NCBI GenBank assembly: GCA_002361935.1
Contig: DESD01000016.1
Location: forward strand, 1-64,000
Direction: 5' to 3'
Origin: Ruminococcaceae bacterium UBA3323
GTDB lineage: Bacteria > Bacillota > Clostridia > Oscillospirales > Acutalibacteraceae
DNA: 64,000 nucleotides
Position 1 is the first letter of the stretch; the number at the start of each line of letters is the position of its first letter. Below, piece by piece: positions 25,750 to 36,340 of the stretch. The notes beneath the pieces are model-generated. The model saw nothing but the letters and a program-made list of their open reading frames with translations. It did no database searches and had not been told where the DNA came from. A program made the position numbers and the translations under genes.

Positions 25750-26664
25750 ATGAACAGTATTATTAAAATCCGCAATCTGAATAAATCCTTCGGCAGCATC
25801 AAAGCGGTAAATGATTTAAGCTTTGATGTGCATGAGGGAGAATTATTTGCATTTCTTGGGGTAAACGGTGCAGGAAAATCTACAACAATCAATATTATCT
25901 GCGGTCAGTTAGGCTATGACAGCGGAAGCGTTGTTATTGACGGAAACAGTCTTAGCGGCAACAGCAAGGATATAAAAAGTGCACTCGGTATTGTATTTCA
26001 GAATTCCGTGCTGGACAAGGCGCTGACTGTTTATGATAATCTTGAAAGCCGTGCCGCCCTGTACGGAATATACGGCAGCAGATTCAGAGCAAGATTAAAT
26101 GAACTTGCCGAACTGCTTGATTTTAAGGATTTGCTGAAACGGACAGTCGGAAAGCTGTCCGGAGGTCAATTAAGAAGAATTGATATTGCACGGGCTTTGC
26201 TGCACAGCCCTAAAATACTGATTCTGGATGAACCCACAACAGGCCTTGACCCACAGACAAGAAAAACACTTTGGAATGTAATCAGCATTCTCAGAAAAGA
26301 AAAGAATATGACTGTGTTCCTTACAACCCATTATATGGAGGAAGCAGCGGAGGCAGACTATGTTGTCATCATCGACAGCGGCAGAATATCCGCAAAAGGA
26401 ACACCTCTGGAACTTAAAAATGCTTACACCGGAGATTTCATTACGCTTTACGGCACAACAGATTCGGAAATCAACCTGCTTGGCTGCCCTTATGAGAAAA
26501 TCAATGATTCTGCTTACCGGGTCTCGGTAGAAAACACCGAAACGGCAACAAAGCTGATTCTGCAATATCCCCAAATTTTCCGTGATTATGAAATCACAAA
26601 AGGAAAAATGGATGATGTATTTTTAGCCGTGACCGGCAAAAAGCTGTTAGGAGGAGAAAAATGA
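25750..26664 (+). CDS. ABC transporter ATP-binding protein
   Basis: 304-aa ATPase of the multidrug/daunorubicin-exporter (DrrA-like) class. Walker A is GVNGAGKSTT (about 37-46), the signature LSGGQLRR and Walker B ILILDEPTTGLD, with a C-terminal accessory segment after 225. Its last four bases overlap the ATG of the permease gene (ATGA), so they are translated as a pair. It would energise export by the ABC-2 permease. The substrate is unknown. Confidence 0.93.
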   Translation: MNSIIKIRNLNKSFGSIKAVNDLSFDVHEGELFAFLGVNGAGKSTTINIICGQLGYDSGSVVIDGNSLSGNSKDIKSALGIVFQNSVLDKALTVYDNLESRAALYGIYGSRFRARLNELAELLDFKDLLKRTVGKLSGGQLRRIDIARALLHSPKILILDEPTTGLDPQTRKTLWNVISILRKEKNMTVFLTTHYMEEAAEADYVVIIDSGRISAKGTPLELKNAYTGDFITLYGTTDSEINLLGCPYEKINDSAYRVSVENTETATKLILQYPQIFRDYEITKGKMDDVFLAVTGKKLLGGEK

Positions 26665-27569
26665 GAACACTGAATCTACTTGTAAAAAGAAATATAAAGC
26701 TCTTTTTCAAGGACAAGGGAATGTTTTTCACCTCTCTTATCACACCGATTATACTATTGGTTCTTTATTCAACATTTTTAAAAAATGTTTACTATGATTC
26801 CTTTCAATCCGCTTTGCCCGACGGCTTCAGCATTCCCGATAAACTGATAAACGGATTTGTAGGAAGCCAGATTATTTCATCCATACTTGCCGTATCCTGC
26901 GTAACTGTTTCATTCTGTTCCAATATGCTTATGGTGCAGGACAAGGCAAACGGCAATATAAAGGATCTTACAACAACGCCGCTGAAGCGCTCTTCACTTG
27001 CGATGAGCTATTATTTTGCAACTCTTATTTCAACCCTTATCGTTTGCATTACAGCAACCATATTCTGCCTTGCTTACGTTGCCGGCACGGGCTGGTATAT
27101 GTCTGCTTCGGACATAATCTGTTTGCTGCTTGATGTTGTGATGCTGGTGATGTTCGGAACAGCACTGTCCAGCATAATCAATTTTTTCCTGAATACGCAG
27201 GGGCAGATGTCTGCAGTAGGAACAATTGTAAGCTCGGGATACGGCTTTATCTGCGGTGCATATATGCCGATATCTCAGTTTTCAGACGGACTTCAAAAGG
27301 TAATTTCTTTTTTACCGGGAACCTACGGAACATCGCTTGTTCGCAATCATGCCATGAACGGAGCATTTAAAGAAATGTCTGCACAGGGCTTTCCTGATGA
27401 AATTGTAGAAGTAATCAGAGATTCTGTTGACTGCAATCTGTATTTTTTCAATAATAAGGTTCAGACTGAAGCTATGTATCTGATACTTACTGCTGCAATT
27501 ATAATTCTGGTTGCAGTGTATATTATGATGAATATAATTAAAAACAGAAAGGCAATACAGCCACGCTGA
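26661..27569 (+). CDS. ABC-2 type exporter permease
   Basis: 302-aa membrane protein with six predicted helices, matching ABC-2 permeases (DrrB-like). The N-terminal RNIKLFFKDKGMFFTSLITPIILLVLYSTFL and a large first external loop (about 40-75) are typical. Partner of the overlapping ATPase gene; the two form a half-transporter pair that dimerises. No immunity or resistance gene nearby indicates the cargo. Confidence 0.9.
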   Translation: MRTLNLLVKRNIKLFFKDKGMFFTSLITPIILLVLYSTFLKNVYYDSFQSALPDGFSIPDKLINGFVGSQIISSILAVSCVTVSFCSNMLMVQDKANGNIKDLTTTPLKRSSLAMSYYFATLISTLIVCITATIFCLAYVAGTGWYMSASDIICLLLDVVMLVMFGTALSSIINFFLNTQGQMSAVGTIVSSGYGFICGAYMPISQFSDGLQKVISFLPGTYGTSLVRNHAMNGAFKEMSAQGFPDEIVEVIRDSVDCNLYFFNNKVQTEAMYLILTAAIIILVAVYIMMNIIKNRKAIQPR

Positions 27570-27647
27570 AAACGAACCATTTAATTTATTATTTAACCAA
27601 ATCAAGTTAAAAATTAAACCGTATTAAAATCAAAAGGAGTTTACACT

Positions 27648-27938
27648 ATGATAAAACACATTGTTTGCTTTAAGCTTAAGGACAACAGCGAAAATAAAAA
27701 ACAGGAAGCTAAAAAGGTGCTCCTCTCTATGGACGGACAAGTAAATCTGATCAAAGCTATTGAGGTTGGAACTGATTTTCTTTCCTCCGCACGCTCATAT
27801 GATATTATTCTGCAGGTTACGCTTGAAAACAAAGAGGCACTTGATTTATATCAAAAGGACGATTATCACTGCAATGAGGTTAAGCCATATATGCATAGTG
27901 TTATGGAAAGCTCCGTTGCAGTTGATTATGAATTATAA
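27648..27938 (+). CDS. Dabb-family stress-responsive alpha/beta-barrel protein
   Basis: 96-aa dimeric alpha/beta barrel protein. MIKHIVCFKLKD at the N-terminus and the late YQKDDYHCNEVKPYM segment are family signatures. AAAAGGAG is 11 bases upstream. The family has no agreed enzymatic role in bacteria. It is convergent with ilvC, sharing the hairpin at 28010-28037. Confidence 0.88.
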   Translation: MIKHIVCFKLKDNSENKKQEAKKVLLSMDGQVNLIKAIEVGTDFLSSARSYDIILQVTLENKEALDLYQKDDYHCNEVKPYMHSVMESSVAVDYEL

Positions 27939-28009
27939 TCTATAATCTTAATAATAAAAAAACGGACAAGCAACACCCGCTCTGCAAAAGTAAAAAAGCG
28001 ACAAATATA

Positions 28010-28042
28010 TTAAGGCACCTCAAACGAGATGCCTTAATTTTT
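28010..28042. terminator. terminator between Dabb gene and ilvC
   Basis: TTAAGGCA/TGCCTTAA with inner CTC/GAG pairs; ATTTTT follows on the plus strand and AATATATTTG on the minus strand. Confidence 0.75.
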
Positions 28043-28054
28043 ATACATATATAA

Positions 28055-29101
<1,047 letters not shown>

Positions 29102-29117
29102 TTATTTCAGGCAGGTA

Positions 29118-29127
29118 ATCATACAAC
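29118..29127 (-). promoter_or_regulatory. possible regulator half-site in the ilvC leader
   Basis: Read leftward this is GTTGTATGAT, identical over 10 bases to part of the palindrome at 29909-29930 in front of the neighbouring FadR-type gene. It lies about 25 nt downstream of the ilvC -10 box, where binding would repress. Only one half is present. Confidence 0.35.
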
Positions 29128-29151
29128 CCACCTGTATTTTTGTTAATTCTT

Positions 29152-29180
29152 ATTATATATTGCCTGTTGTCCAATGTCAA
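29152..29180 (-). promoter_or_regulatory. consensus promoter for ilvC
   Basis: Read leftward: TTGACA (29180-29175), a 17-bp spacer, TATAAT (29157-29152). Both boxes match sigma-A consensus perfectly. Confidence 0.8.
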
Positions 29181-29199
29181 CAGCAAATTAAAATTATTT

Positions 29200-29856
29200 T
29201 TAAAGGCATTCAATAGCATGAATAATATGAAGCTTCATAGCGGTTCTTGCACCCTCCGGATTTCTTTTCTTTATGAATTCCATAATCAACCGGTCATCCT
29301 TAAGATTATCCTCGCTGACATCCTGATCCTTGGTAAGAACCACAACACCTTTTTTTATTGCATTGAAAATAATCGGCATAAACTGCTTCACAAATGAATT
29401 GTGTGTTGCATTTGCAATACTTTCGTGAAACTTCTGTTCCTCAAAGGTTCTGTCTTCCCCGCTTAAAATCTTTTTTTCAATTTCTTCGCCGTAATAACAG
29501 ATGGTTTCAATTTCCTCGTCTGTGGCTCTTTCTGCCGCTAAATAAGCACATTCCGGCTCAAACATAAGGCGCATTTCAAACAAATCCTCAAGCCCCGAGG
29601 CAATATCATTCAAATCGCCCGAATTGATTATGGTTGTTGAGGTAACAAAAGTGCCCTTTCCCCTTTTAATTTCAACCATTCCGTTTGTTGTCAGCACCTT
29701 TATGGCTTCTCTCAGGGTTGAGCGGCTTACTCCAAGCTCACTTGCGAAATCGTTTTCATTGGGAAGCTTATCGCCGATTGAAAAACGATTTTCAACCTCT
29801 ATCATTTTTATAATACGCTGTGCAGTGCTGTCTGCAAGCATAGCTGAATTACTCAT
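29200..29856 (-). CDS. FadR-subfamily GntR transcriptional regulator
   Basis: 218-aa regulator. The N-terminal winged helix (about 8-75) reads RIIKMIEVENRFSIGDKLPNENDFASELGVSRSTLREAIKVL. The C-terminal all-helical FCD ligand domain (about 90-218) shows the metal-type pattern FEQKFHESIANATHN. This subfamily typically senses small organic acids (lactate, hexuronates, gluconate). AGAGGTG selects the ATG at 29856 over one 30 bp upstream. Possible targets are itself, ilvC just downstream, or the uxuA genes in the window; only the self-operator is visible. Confidence 0.88.
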   Translation of the reverse strand: MSNSAMLADSTAQRIIKMIEVENRFSIGDKLPNENDFASELGVSRSTLREAIKVLTTNGMVEIKRGKGTFVTSTTIINSGDLNDIASGLEDLFEMRLMFEPECAYLAAERATDEEIETICYYGEEIEKKILSGEDRTFEEQKFHESIANATHNSFVKQFMPIIFNAIKKGVVVLTKDQDVSEDNLKDDRLIMEFIKKRNPEGARTAMKLHIIHAIECL

Positions 29857-29908
29857 AAACACACCTCTTTTGCAATATGATAGCACACGGATATATAAAA
29901 AGTCAACA

Positions 29909-29930
29909 AGTTGTATGATGTCTTACAACT
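29909..29930. promoter_or_regulatory. palindromic operator upstream of the FadR-type gene
   Basis: AGTTGTA-N8-TACAACT, 53 bp upstream of the regulator start. The size and TTGTATGATGTCTTACAA form resemble known FadR-subfamily operators, suggesting autoregulation. Confidence 0.6.
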
Positions 29931-30051
29931 AAAATTTGCAAATATTTCTAAAAAATCAATCAAATGTTGGCTATTCCCTTGTAAAATATAATAAATAGTA
30001 GTAATATAGCAATGAATAATATATAATTAATTTATAAAGAAGTGGTAACAT

Positions 30052-31284
30052 ATGAATAAAGCACAGGAATTAAGATTTTATATTGAAGCGCTTTGCGTTT
30101 ATGATTTAAAAAAGGATGAGGTCATTTCTTCCCTGTTAGATCTGCTGCAGAACATCAACAACGAAAAAGTGCTTGAAAAGCAGAGTGATTTTTTCAGAAA
30201 GGTAACAAGCCACGAATCCTTTGCCGGCTACGTATCCAAGCTTATCTTAACAGACGATAATGCATTTACAAAGGCTGCAGCAAGCGGAAAGGCAAATGAA
30301 CTGCCGCAGGCAGTTTTAAACGGCGTAAAAAGCGACCTTGAAAAGCTGGAAGCGATTGCATTTATCAAACCTGAAGATATCTATAATTCAGTTGACAGCA
30401 GGGATTTAAAAGAGGTTTTAAAAACACTTCCTGCATGGGAAAACGGAAAAGCAGCCACGCCGCTAGAAAAAGGCTGGGATAAACAGGTTGATACACTGAT
30501 TGAATATTATAAGAAGAACGGCTATGGTATGTATTCAAAGTATACGGCCTTTGCATGGCGAAACCACAGGCTTTGTCCTATCACATCAACCGACCCGATA
30601 ACACTTTCGGATTTAAAAAACTACGAACTGCAGCGCAGAAAGGTTATAGACAACACCGAAAGCTTTGTTAACGGCTATCCGTCAAACAATGTTTTGCTTT
30701 ACGGTGACCGAGGAACAGGAAAAAGTTCTACCGTTCATGCAGTTTTAAATGAATATGCAAAAGAAGGGCTCAGGATGATTGAAATATCAAAAAGCGATAT
30801 TCCGGATCTGACATTGATAAGAGAGCTTCTTGCAGACAGCCCGATGAAATTCATAATTTTCATTGATGATTTATGCTTTGACAGTCACGATGATTCCTTC
30901 GGCGAATTAAAAGCGGCACTGGAGGGAAGCCTTTCGGGCAGAAAGCACAACACTATTATATATGCTACCTCGAACAGGCGTCATCTTATCAAGGAAAGCT
31001 TTTCCGACAGAGAAAACGACATAAACAGAAACGATATTATGCAGGAGCAGCTAAGCCTTTCAGACCGATTCGGCCTTTCCATAACATTTATTAATCCCGA
31101 CAAAAAGGATTATCTTGACATTGTTGATAAAATTGCACAGGACAGAAGGCTTAACGTAAATAAAGAACGGCTGCATCTTGTTGCAGAGCAATGGGCCTCA
31201 CGCAAGGGCGGAAGATCGCCGAGATGTGCAAAGCAGTTTATAGACTTTGTTGAAAGTGCAGAAATGCGGGGAAAAGAATGGTAA
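30052..31284 (+). CDS. DUF815-family AAA ATPase
   Basis: 410-aa protein of the DUF815 family of AAA ATPases, whose function is not established. The N-terminal half (about 1-190) is helical. The ATPase domain has Walker A LLYGDRGTGKSSTVHAVL (about 217-234), Walker B FIIFIDDLCFD, a sensor region TIIYATSNRRHLIKE, and the distinctive LSLSDRFGLSITF. It sits alone between the FadR-type regulator and a two-component operon, and has a GTGGTAAC-type ribosome binding site. Confidence 0.88.
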   Translation: MNKAQELRFYIEALCVYDLKKDEVISSLLDLLQNINNEKVLEKQSDFFRKVTSHESFAGYVSKLILTDDNAFTKAAASGKANELPQAVLNGVKSDLEKLEAIAFIKPEDIYNSVDSRDLKEVLKTLPAWENGKAATPLEKGWDKQVDTLIEYYKKNGYGMYSKYTAFAWRNHRLCPITSTDPITLSDLKNYELQRRKVIDNTESFVNGYPSNNVLLYGDRGTGKSSTVHAVLNEYAKEGLRMIEISKSDIPDLTLIRELLADSPMKFIIFIDDLCFDSHDDSFGELKAALEGSLSGRKHNTIIYATSNRRHLIKESFSDRENDINRNDIMQEQLSLSDRFGLSITFINPDKKDYLDIVDKIAQDRRLNVNKERLHLVAEQWASRKGGRSPRCAKQFIDFVESAEMRGKEW

Positions 31285-31387
31285 AATTAAGTTAAAAAAA
31301 TCTTAACAAATTTCACTGTTTGTTTACCAAAATATAAAATTATGAACAAAAACGGATGATAATATAAACGCAAAAGGAGAAAAAATT

Positions 31388-32083
31388 ATGAGCAATAAAA
31401 TTCTTGTTGTAGATGATGATCTTCACATCTGCGAATTACTTAAGCTTTATCTTGAAAACGAAAACTATACGGTTTATGTTGCAAATGACGGACAGGCAGC
31501 CGTTGAAACCTTTGCTGCAAAATCGCCCGACCTTGTTTTGCTGGATATAATGCTTCCGAAAATGGACGGCTGGCAGGTTTGCCGTGAAATACGCAAAACC
31601 TCATCCGCACCTATCATTATGCTTAGCGCAAAGGGTGAAACCTTTGACAAGGTGCTTGGCCTTGAGCTTGGTGCAGACGATTATGTTACCAAGCCGTTTG
31701 AAGCAAAAGAGGTTATGGCACGAATCAAGGCAGTGCTCCGCCGTGCGAAGGGCGACGGCGAAGCTGCACCGGACGAAAAGAAAACCGTTGTATATGACAA
31801 GCTTGAAATAAATATTGTAAATTACGAGCTTAAGGTTAACGGAGTAGCAATAGATACACCGCCAAAAGAGCTTGAGCTTATTTATCACTTTGCCTCAAAT
31901 CCAAACAGAGTTTACACAAGAGATCAGCTTTTGGACGAGGTTTGGGGATTTGATTATTACGGAGATTCAAGAACAGTTGATGTTCACGTAAAAAGACTTC
32001 GTGAAAAGCTTGAAGGTGTTTCAGATAAATGGACACTTAAAACAGTTTGGGGCGTAGGCTATAAATTTGAAACCAAGGAATAA
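31388..32083 (+). CDS. OmpR/PhoB-family response regulator
   Basis: 231-aa transcription factor. The receiver domain (1-120) has acidic DDD at 9-11, phospho-acceptor Asp53 (LLDIMLP), the switch Thr/Ser in MLSAKG and Lys in TKPFEAKE. A winged-helix output domain (about 130-230) shows the RDQLLDEVWGFDYYGDSRTVDVHV signature. AAAGGAG precedes the ATG. The cognate histidine kinase begins five bases after the stop and an HtrA protease gene follows, so the system probably senses envelope stress. Confidence 0.95.
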   Translation: MSNKILVVDDDLHICELLKLYLENENYTVYVANDGQAAVETFAAKSPDLVLLDIMLPKMDGWQVCREIRKTSSAPIIMLSAKGETFDKVLGLELGADDYVTKPFEAKEVMARIKAVLRRAKGDGEAAPDEKKTVVYDKLEINIVNYELKVNGVAIDTPPKELELIYHFASNPNRVYTRDQLLDEVWGFDYYGDSRTVDVHVKRLREKLEGVSDKWTLKTVWGVGYKFETKE

Positions 32084-32088
32084 AACCG

Positions 32089-33627
32089 ATGTTTATAAAA
32101 AACAAGTTTGAATCCCTTAAAAACCGCACATCAAAATTAATTCTTGCTAATTCAAATATATTTACAAAATACTTTCTTTTGTTTGCAGCAATTTTCATCA
32201 TAGTTTTTACAGTGCTTGGTTCTTCCCTTTTTATTCTTGTAAATAATTACACGGCAGATGAAAGAACCCAGCTTTTGAAAAACAATACTGCTTCCGTTTC
32301 AAATACCGTTGAAAATGTTATAAGCATTAACGATATGAATAAAAGCTACAGCCTTGAAAAGGAATTAATCTGTGAAACGCTTTCAACGATTTCCCAATCA
32401 ATTGAAGCTGACGTTTTTGTTTGCGATTTAGACGGAAACATTATTTTCTGCGGTGAACGGGCAGGCTCTTTGCCCTTTTCAAAGAATATGCTTGCCTGCT
32501 CAAAGCATGATAACCTGAAAATGAGCAGCAATATTATTGAATCTGTTGCAAAGTCCGGTGAAATTGTTGAAACCACGCACATTTTAAGCCTTCAGTATTT
32601 TGTGGTCGGCAGACCGGTTATGTCTGACGGGCAAATGATCGGCGCTGTGTTTTCTCTTGCCAACACAGGCGTTCAGACTCTTGTGCTTGAATTTTTAAGA
32701 ATATTTCTTGTATCTGCATTTTTCTGCCTTATTCTTGCATTCGTTTGTATATACTATTTAACGAAGAAAATGATTACTCCGCTGCATCAGATGAGCAACG
32801 CTGCAAAGCAATTTGCTGTCGGCGATTTTTCATACAGGGTTAATGCAACGGGAAATGATGAGCTGGCAGATCTTGGAAGAGCCTTTAATGATATGGCTGA
32901 TGCACTTGATGCTCTGGAAGGCTCAAGGCGAAGCTTTGTTTCAAATGTTTCACACGAGCTTAAAACACCGATGACCTCAATAGCCGGATTCATAGACGGA
33001 ATACTGGACGGAACAATACCGCAGGATAAGCAGCAATACTATCTTGAAATTGTAAGCGCCGAGGTGCGGCGCCTTTCCAGACTTGTTGTTTCTATGCTGA
33101 ATATGAGCAAGATAGAAAGCGGCGACCTGGAAATGAAGCCATCAAATTATGATATATCAGACCAGATTATCCACATTCTTTTAACCTTTGAGCAAAAGAT
33201 TGAAAATAAGAAAATAGAAATACGAGGACTTGATAACCTGAAGCAAACCTATGTTGTTGCAGATCCGGATATGATTTATCAGGCAATTTATAACTTGTTT
33301 GATAATGCCGTTAAATTTACAAATGAAAACGGATATATTGAGGTAGTGCTTAACGAGCGAAACACCGATATTGAAGTAAGCATTAAAAACAGCGGCGAGG
33401 GTATCCGGCAGGAAGAGCTTTCAAAGGTTTTTGAGCGATTCTATAAGGTTGATAAAAGCCGAAGCCTTGATTCAAAGGGCGCAGGCTTAGGGCTTTATAT
33501 TGTTAAGCTTATGATTGAAATGCACGGCGGAAGAGTGATTGCAAAGAGCGACAGCACAGAAACTGCCGAATTTACATTTACTTTGCCGAAACAATTCAGC
33601 CCGATATATAAAAAGGAGAAAAAGTAA
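32089..33627 (+). CDS. membrane sensor histidine kinase
   Basis: 512-aa kinase. Two membrane helices (about 24-50 and 204-225) enclose an extracytoplasmic sensor domain of about 150 residues. A HAMP domain follows (about 226-280), then HisKA with phospho-acceptor His289 in FVSNVSHELKTPMTSIAGFI, and the HATPase domain with NLFDNAVKF, GEGIRQEEL and GAGLGLYIVK boxes. It pairs with the response regulator upstream and with htrA downstream, starting four bases after the kinase stop. Confidence 0.95.
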   Translation: MFIKNKFESLKNRTSKLILANSNIFTKYFLLFAAIFIIVFTVLGSSLFILVNNYTADERTQLLKNNTASVSNTVENVISINDMNKSYSLEKELICETLSTISQSIEADVFVCDLDGNIIFCGERAGSLPFSKNMLACSKHDNLKMSSNIIESVAKSGEIVETTHILSLQYFVVGRPVMSDGQMIGAVFSLANTGVQTLVLEFLRIFLVSAFFCLILAFVCIYYLTKKMITPLHQMSNAAKQFAVGDFSYRVNATGNDELADLGRAFNDMADALDALEGSRRSFVSNVSHELKTPMTSIAGFIDGILDGTIPQDKQQYYLEIVSAEVRRLSRLVVSMLNMSKIESGDLEMKPSNYDISDQIIHILLTFEQKIENKKIEIRGLDNLKQTYVVADPDMIYQAIYNLFDNAVKFTNENGYIEVVLNERNTDIEVSIKNSGEGIRQEELSKVFERFYKVDKSRSLDSKGAGLGLYIVKLMIEMHGGRVIAKSDSTETAEFTFTLPKQFSPIYKKEKK

Positions 33628-33630
33628 ACA

Positions 33631-35151
33631 ATGAACGAATTTGAAAACAATGAGGAATACACCTGCGAAAAACCGCAAAATGAAAATGCAGGTGAAAAAA
33701 ACAATTCTGAAAACACACAGCAACCGACCGGCGAACAGAATCCTTCAGCAGAAAACACTGCCGAAAAAAGCGCTGATGTTGAAAGCAACACAACCTATCA
33801 TTATTCCTATGCTTCTGCAAATCATCAGAACCAAAACGCATACGGCAATCCGAATCCGCAGCAAAACAGTGCACAATACAGCACTTATAATGCATATAAC
33901 ACAGAATCTGCAGGCTATGCAGAAGCTCCCGTTCACAAAAAGAAAAATAAAACTGTTATAACCCTGATTATTGTTTTCGGCGTTTGCGCAGTGCTTGCCA
34001 TTGTCGGCCTGTTTGTTGCAGCATCAATTGGCGCAGATAAGTATAAGTTCAACAACAGCAGCAATTCCGATACAACAAATCCATCAGCACAGGTTGATGC
34101 AGCAGATCAGGCAGAGGTTCCGGAAAAAAATGCATCCGGTGATTTAACTGTTGCAGGCGTTGCAAAAAATGTTGTGGATTCCTGCGTTGGAATTACGGTT
34201 TACACACAGGCAACCAATTACAGCAACTTTTACGGCTATGGCTCCCAGAATAACAACGGAGAGCAGGTTCAATCCGGTGCAGGCTCGGGAGTGCTTATGC
34301 TTGAAAGCAACGGAAAAACATATATTTTAACGAATGCACACGTAATAAGTGATGGTTCAAAATTCACTGTTACTCTTAACGATAAAACCGAATATGAGGC
34401 TGCAATGGTAGGTTATGATTCGCAGACCGACATCGGGGTTCTTTCAATAAACAAAACAGGTCTTAAAATTGCCGAATTCGCCAAATCAGACCAAACTGTT
34501 TTGGGCGAACAGGTTATTGCAATCGGCTGTCCCGGCGGGCTTGATTTCCTCAACAGCTTATCAAGCGGATATGTTTCAGCACTTGCAAGACCTATTCAGT
34601 CTACCATCGGCTACAACACAGAGTGCATTCAGATAGATGCTTCCATTAATCCGGGCAACAGCGGCGGCGGATTGTTCAATATGCAGGGGCAGGTAATTGG
34701 AATTAACTCTTCAAAAATTGCCGCCACGGAATACGAGGGTATGGGCTTTGCAATTCCGAGCAATACAGCTATTGCAACTGCAAACAGCCTGATTAAGGTT
34801 GGATATGTAGAGGGCAGAGCAAAGCTTGGTATAACCTATAAAAGCTTAACCTCATATTCAAATGCAAGTGCAATCGTAAATGCCCTGAATCAGCTTGGTT
34901 TTGAGAATGCCTCGGGAACAATGGTAATTAATGATGTTTCCAATGATTCAGACCTTATAAACAAGGATATTCAGCCTTATGACATGATTGTTGCCGTAAA
35001 CGGAGACACGATGGTTTCAACAGATGTTATGACCTCTGTTCTTGCAAAGAGCAAGCCCGGCGATAAAGTTAAGCTTACCATTGCACGAATCAAAAATAAT
35101 CAGATAGATACCTTTGAAATAGAATGCACGCTTATCGAATCTAAAGGATAA
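33631..35151 (+). CDS. htrA: HtrA/DegP-like membrane-anchored serine protease with PDZ domain
   Basis: 506-aa S1C protease. A long hydrophilic N-terminal region rich in Asn/Gln/Ser (1-105) is cytoplasmic. One membrane helix follows (VITLIIVFGVCAVLAIVGLFVAASI). The trypsin-like domain has the triad His237 (TNAHVI), Asp267 (DIGVL) and Ser344 (NPGNSGGGL). A C-terminal PDZ domain (about 395-500) includes IQPYDMIVAVNGD. It would degrade or refold damaged exported proteins. It is in an operon with the two-component genes. Confidence 0.95.
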   Translation: MNEFENNEEYTCEKPQNENAGEKNNSENTQQPTGEQNPSAENTAEKSADVESNTTYHYSYASANHQNQNAYGNPNPQQNSAQYSTYNAYNTESAGYAEAPVHKKKNKTVITLIIVFGVCAVLAIVGLFVAASIGADKYKFNNSSNSDTTNPSAQVDAADQAEVPEKNASGDLTVAGVAKNVVDSCVGITVYTQATNYSNFYGYGSQNNNGEQVQSGAGSGVLMLESNGKTYILTNAHVISDGSKFTVTLNDKTEYEAAMVGYDSQTDIGVLSINKTGLKIAEFAKSDQTVLGEQVIAIGCPGGLDFLNSLSSGYVSALARPIQSTIGYNTECIQIDASINPGNSGGGLFNMQGQVIGINSSKIAATEYEGMGFAIPSNTAIATANSLIKVGYVEGRAKLGITYKSLTSYSNASAIVNALNQLGFENASGTMVINDVSNDSDLINKDIQPYDMIVAVNGDTMVSTDVMTSVLAKSKPGDKVKLTIARIKNNQIDTFEIECTLIESKG

Positions 35152-35170
35152 TTATCATAAATACAGCTTT

Positions 35171-35200
35171 CCCCAATCTGATTAGATTGGGGAATTTTTG
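35171..35200 (+). terminator. terminator of the two-component/htrA operon
   Basis: CCCCAATCT-GATT-AGATTGGGG then AATTTTTG. Confidence 0.85.
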
Positions 35201-35253
35201 TGCCGCTTTTCCCCAACAGACATAAAATGTATTGATAAAAAGGGGAGATAATT

Positions 35254-36336
35254 ATGGCAGCAATTAGCTTATGTATGATTGTTAAAAGCGAAGAAAATGT
35301 GCTTTCCAGATGTCTTGAAAGCATTAAAAACGCCGTTGATGAAATCATAATAGTTGACACAGGAAGCACAGACCGAACAAAAGAAATAGCAGAAAAATAC
35401 ACGAATAAGGTTTTTGATTTCAAATGGGTTGATGACTTTTCAAAGGCACGTAATTTTTCCTTTTCAAAGGCAACGAAAGATTATATTATGTGGCTTGATG
35501 CGGATGATATTGTATCCGAAAAAAACCGTGAAAAGCTCATTGAATTAAAAAATAGAATTCAAGATACAGATGTAATTATGATGAAATATATCACTGCATT
35601 TGACGAGAACGGCGAGGCCGCCTTCTCTTTTTACAGGGAAAGGCTTATCAGAAGAGCTTCAAATCCGATATGGAAGGGCAGAGTGCATGAGGCAATCGAG
35701 CCAAACGGAAGCATAATTTACAGCGATATCGAAATAGAACACCATTCCATTAAAACGGAATACAGCAGAAGAAATCTTACTATTTACGAAAAGCAAATCA
35801 AGGATGGAGAGCCGCTGCAGCCAAGAGATAAATTCTATTACGGCCGAGAGCTTTATTACCACAATCAATATAGCAGAGCAATAGAGGTGCTTTCTGATTT
35901 TACAGAAAGCAAAGCCGCCTGGTTTGAAAATAAAATTGAAGCGTACAGAATACTCTCCCACTGCTATCGCACAGCAGGTAAAATTGATGATGCCCTGCGT
36001 GCTCTTTTCAGTTCCTTTTCTTATGATATTCCAAGAGCTGAAATCTGTTGTGAAGCAGGAAACCTGTTTATGATTAAAGAGCAATACAATCAGGCTGTTT
36101 ATTGGTTCAAACTTGCTTTGGAATTACCAAAAGAAGAAAAAAGCGGTGGTTTTAACAACATCAGTGCACAGGGATATCTTCCATGCATCCAGCTTTGTGT
36201 TTGTTATGATAGGCTTGGGAATCATGCCGAAGCTGAAAAATACAATAATATGGCAGGAAAATACCGTCCCTGCTCTGCCGCTTACCTTCAGAATGTTGAA
36301 TATTTTAATACCTTGCACCAAAGGAATGTATTTTGA
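35254..36336 (+). CDS. family 2 glycosyltransferase with TPR-like tail
   Basis: 360-aa enzyme. The GT-A domain (about 1-200) starts ISLCMIVKSEENVLSRCLESI and carries VDTGSTDRTKEIA, then the metal-binding MWLDADD (DxD). The C-terminal part (about 215-350) forms helical TPR-like repeats, an architecture seen in SunS-like and spore-coat-associated protein glycosyltransferases. GGGGAG precedes the ATG. The next gene encodes a collagen-like Gly-X-Thr protein with many glycosylatable threonines, a likely acceptor. That link is inference from context. Confidence 0.9.
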   Translation: MAAISLCMIVKSEENVLSRCLESIKNAVDEIIIVDTGSTDRTKEIAEKYTNKVFDFKWVDDFSKARNFSFSKATKDYIMWLDADDIVSEKNREKLIELKNRIQDTDVIMMKYITAFDENGEAAFSFYRERLIRRASNPIWKGRVHEAIEPNGSIIYSDIEIEHHSIKTEYSRRNLTIYEKQIKDGEPLQPRDKFYYGRELYYHNQYSRAIEVLSDFTESKAAWFENKIEAYRILSHCYRTAGKIDDALRALFSSFSYDIPRAEICCEAGNLFMIKEQYNQAVYWFKLALELPKEEKSGGFNNISAQGYLPCIQLCVCYDRLGNHAEAEKYNNMAGKYRPCSAAYLQNVEYFNTLHQRNVF

Positions 36337-36340
36337 ATAA

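Noticed and set aside
31285..31387. Possible PhoB-like direct repeats upstream of the response regulator
   Set aside because: TTAACAAA and TTTACC-type words do not recur with regular 11-bp spacing, so the case is too weak.
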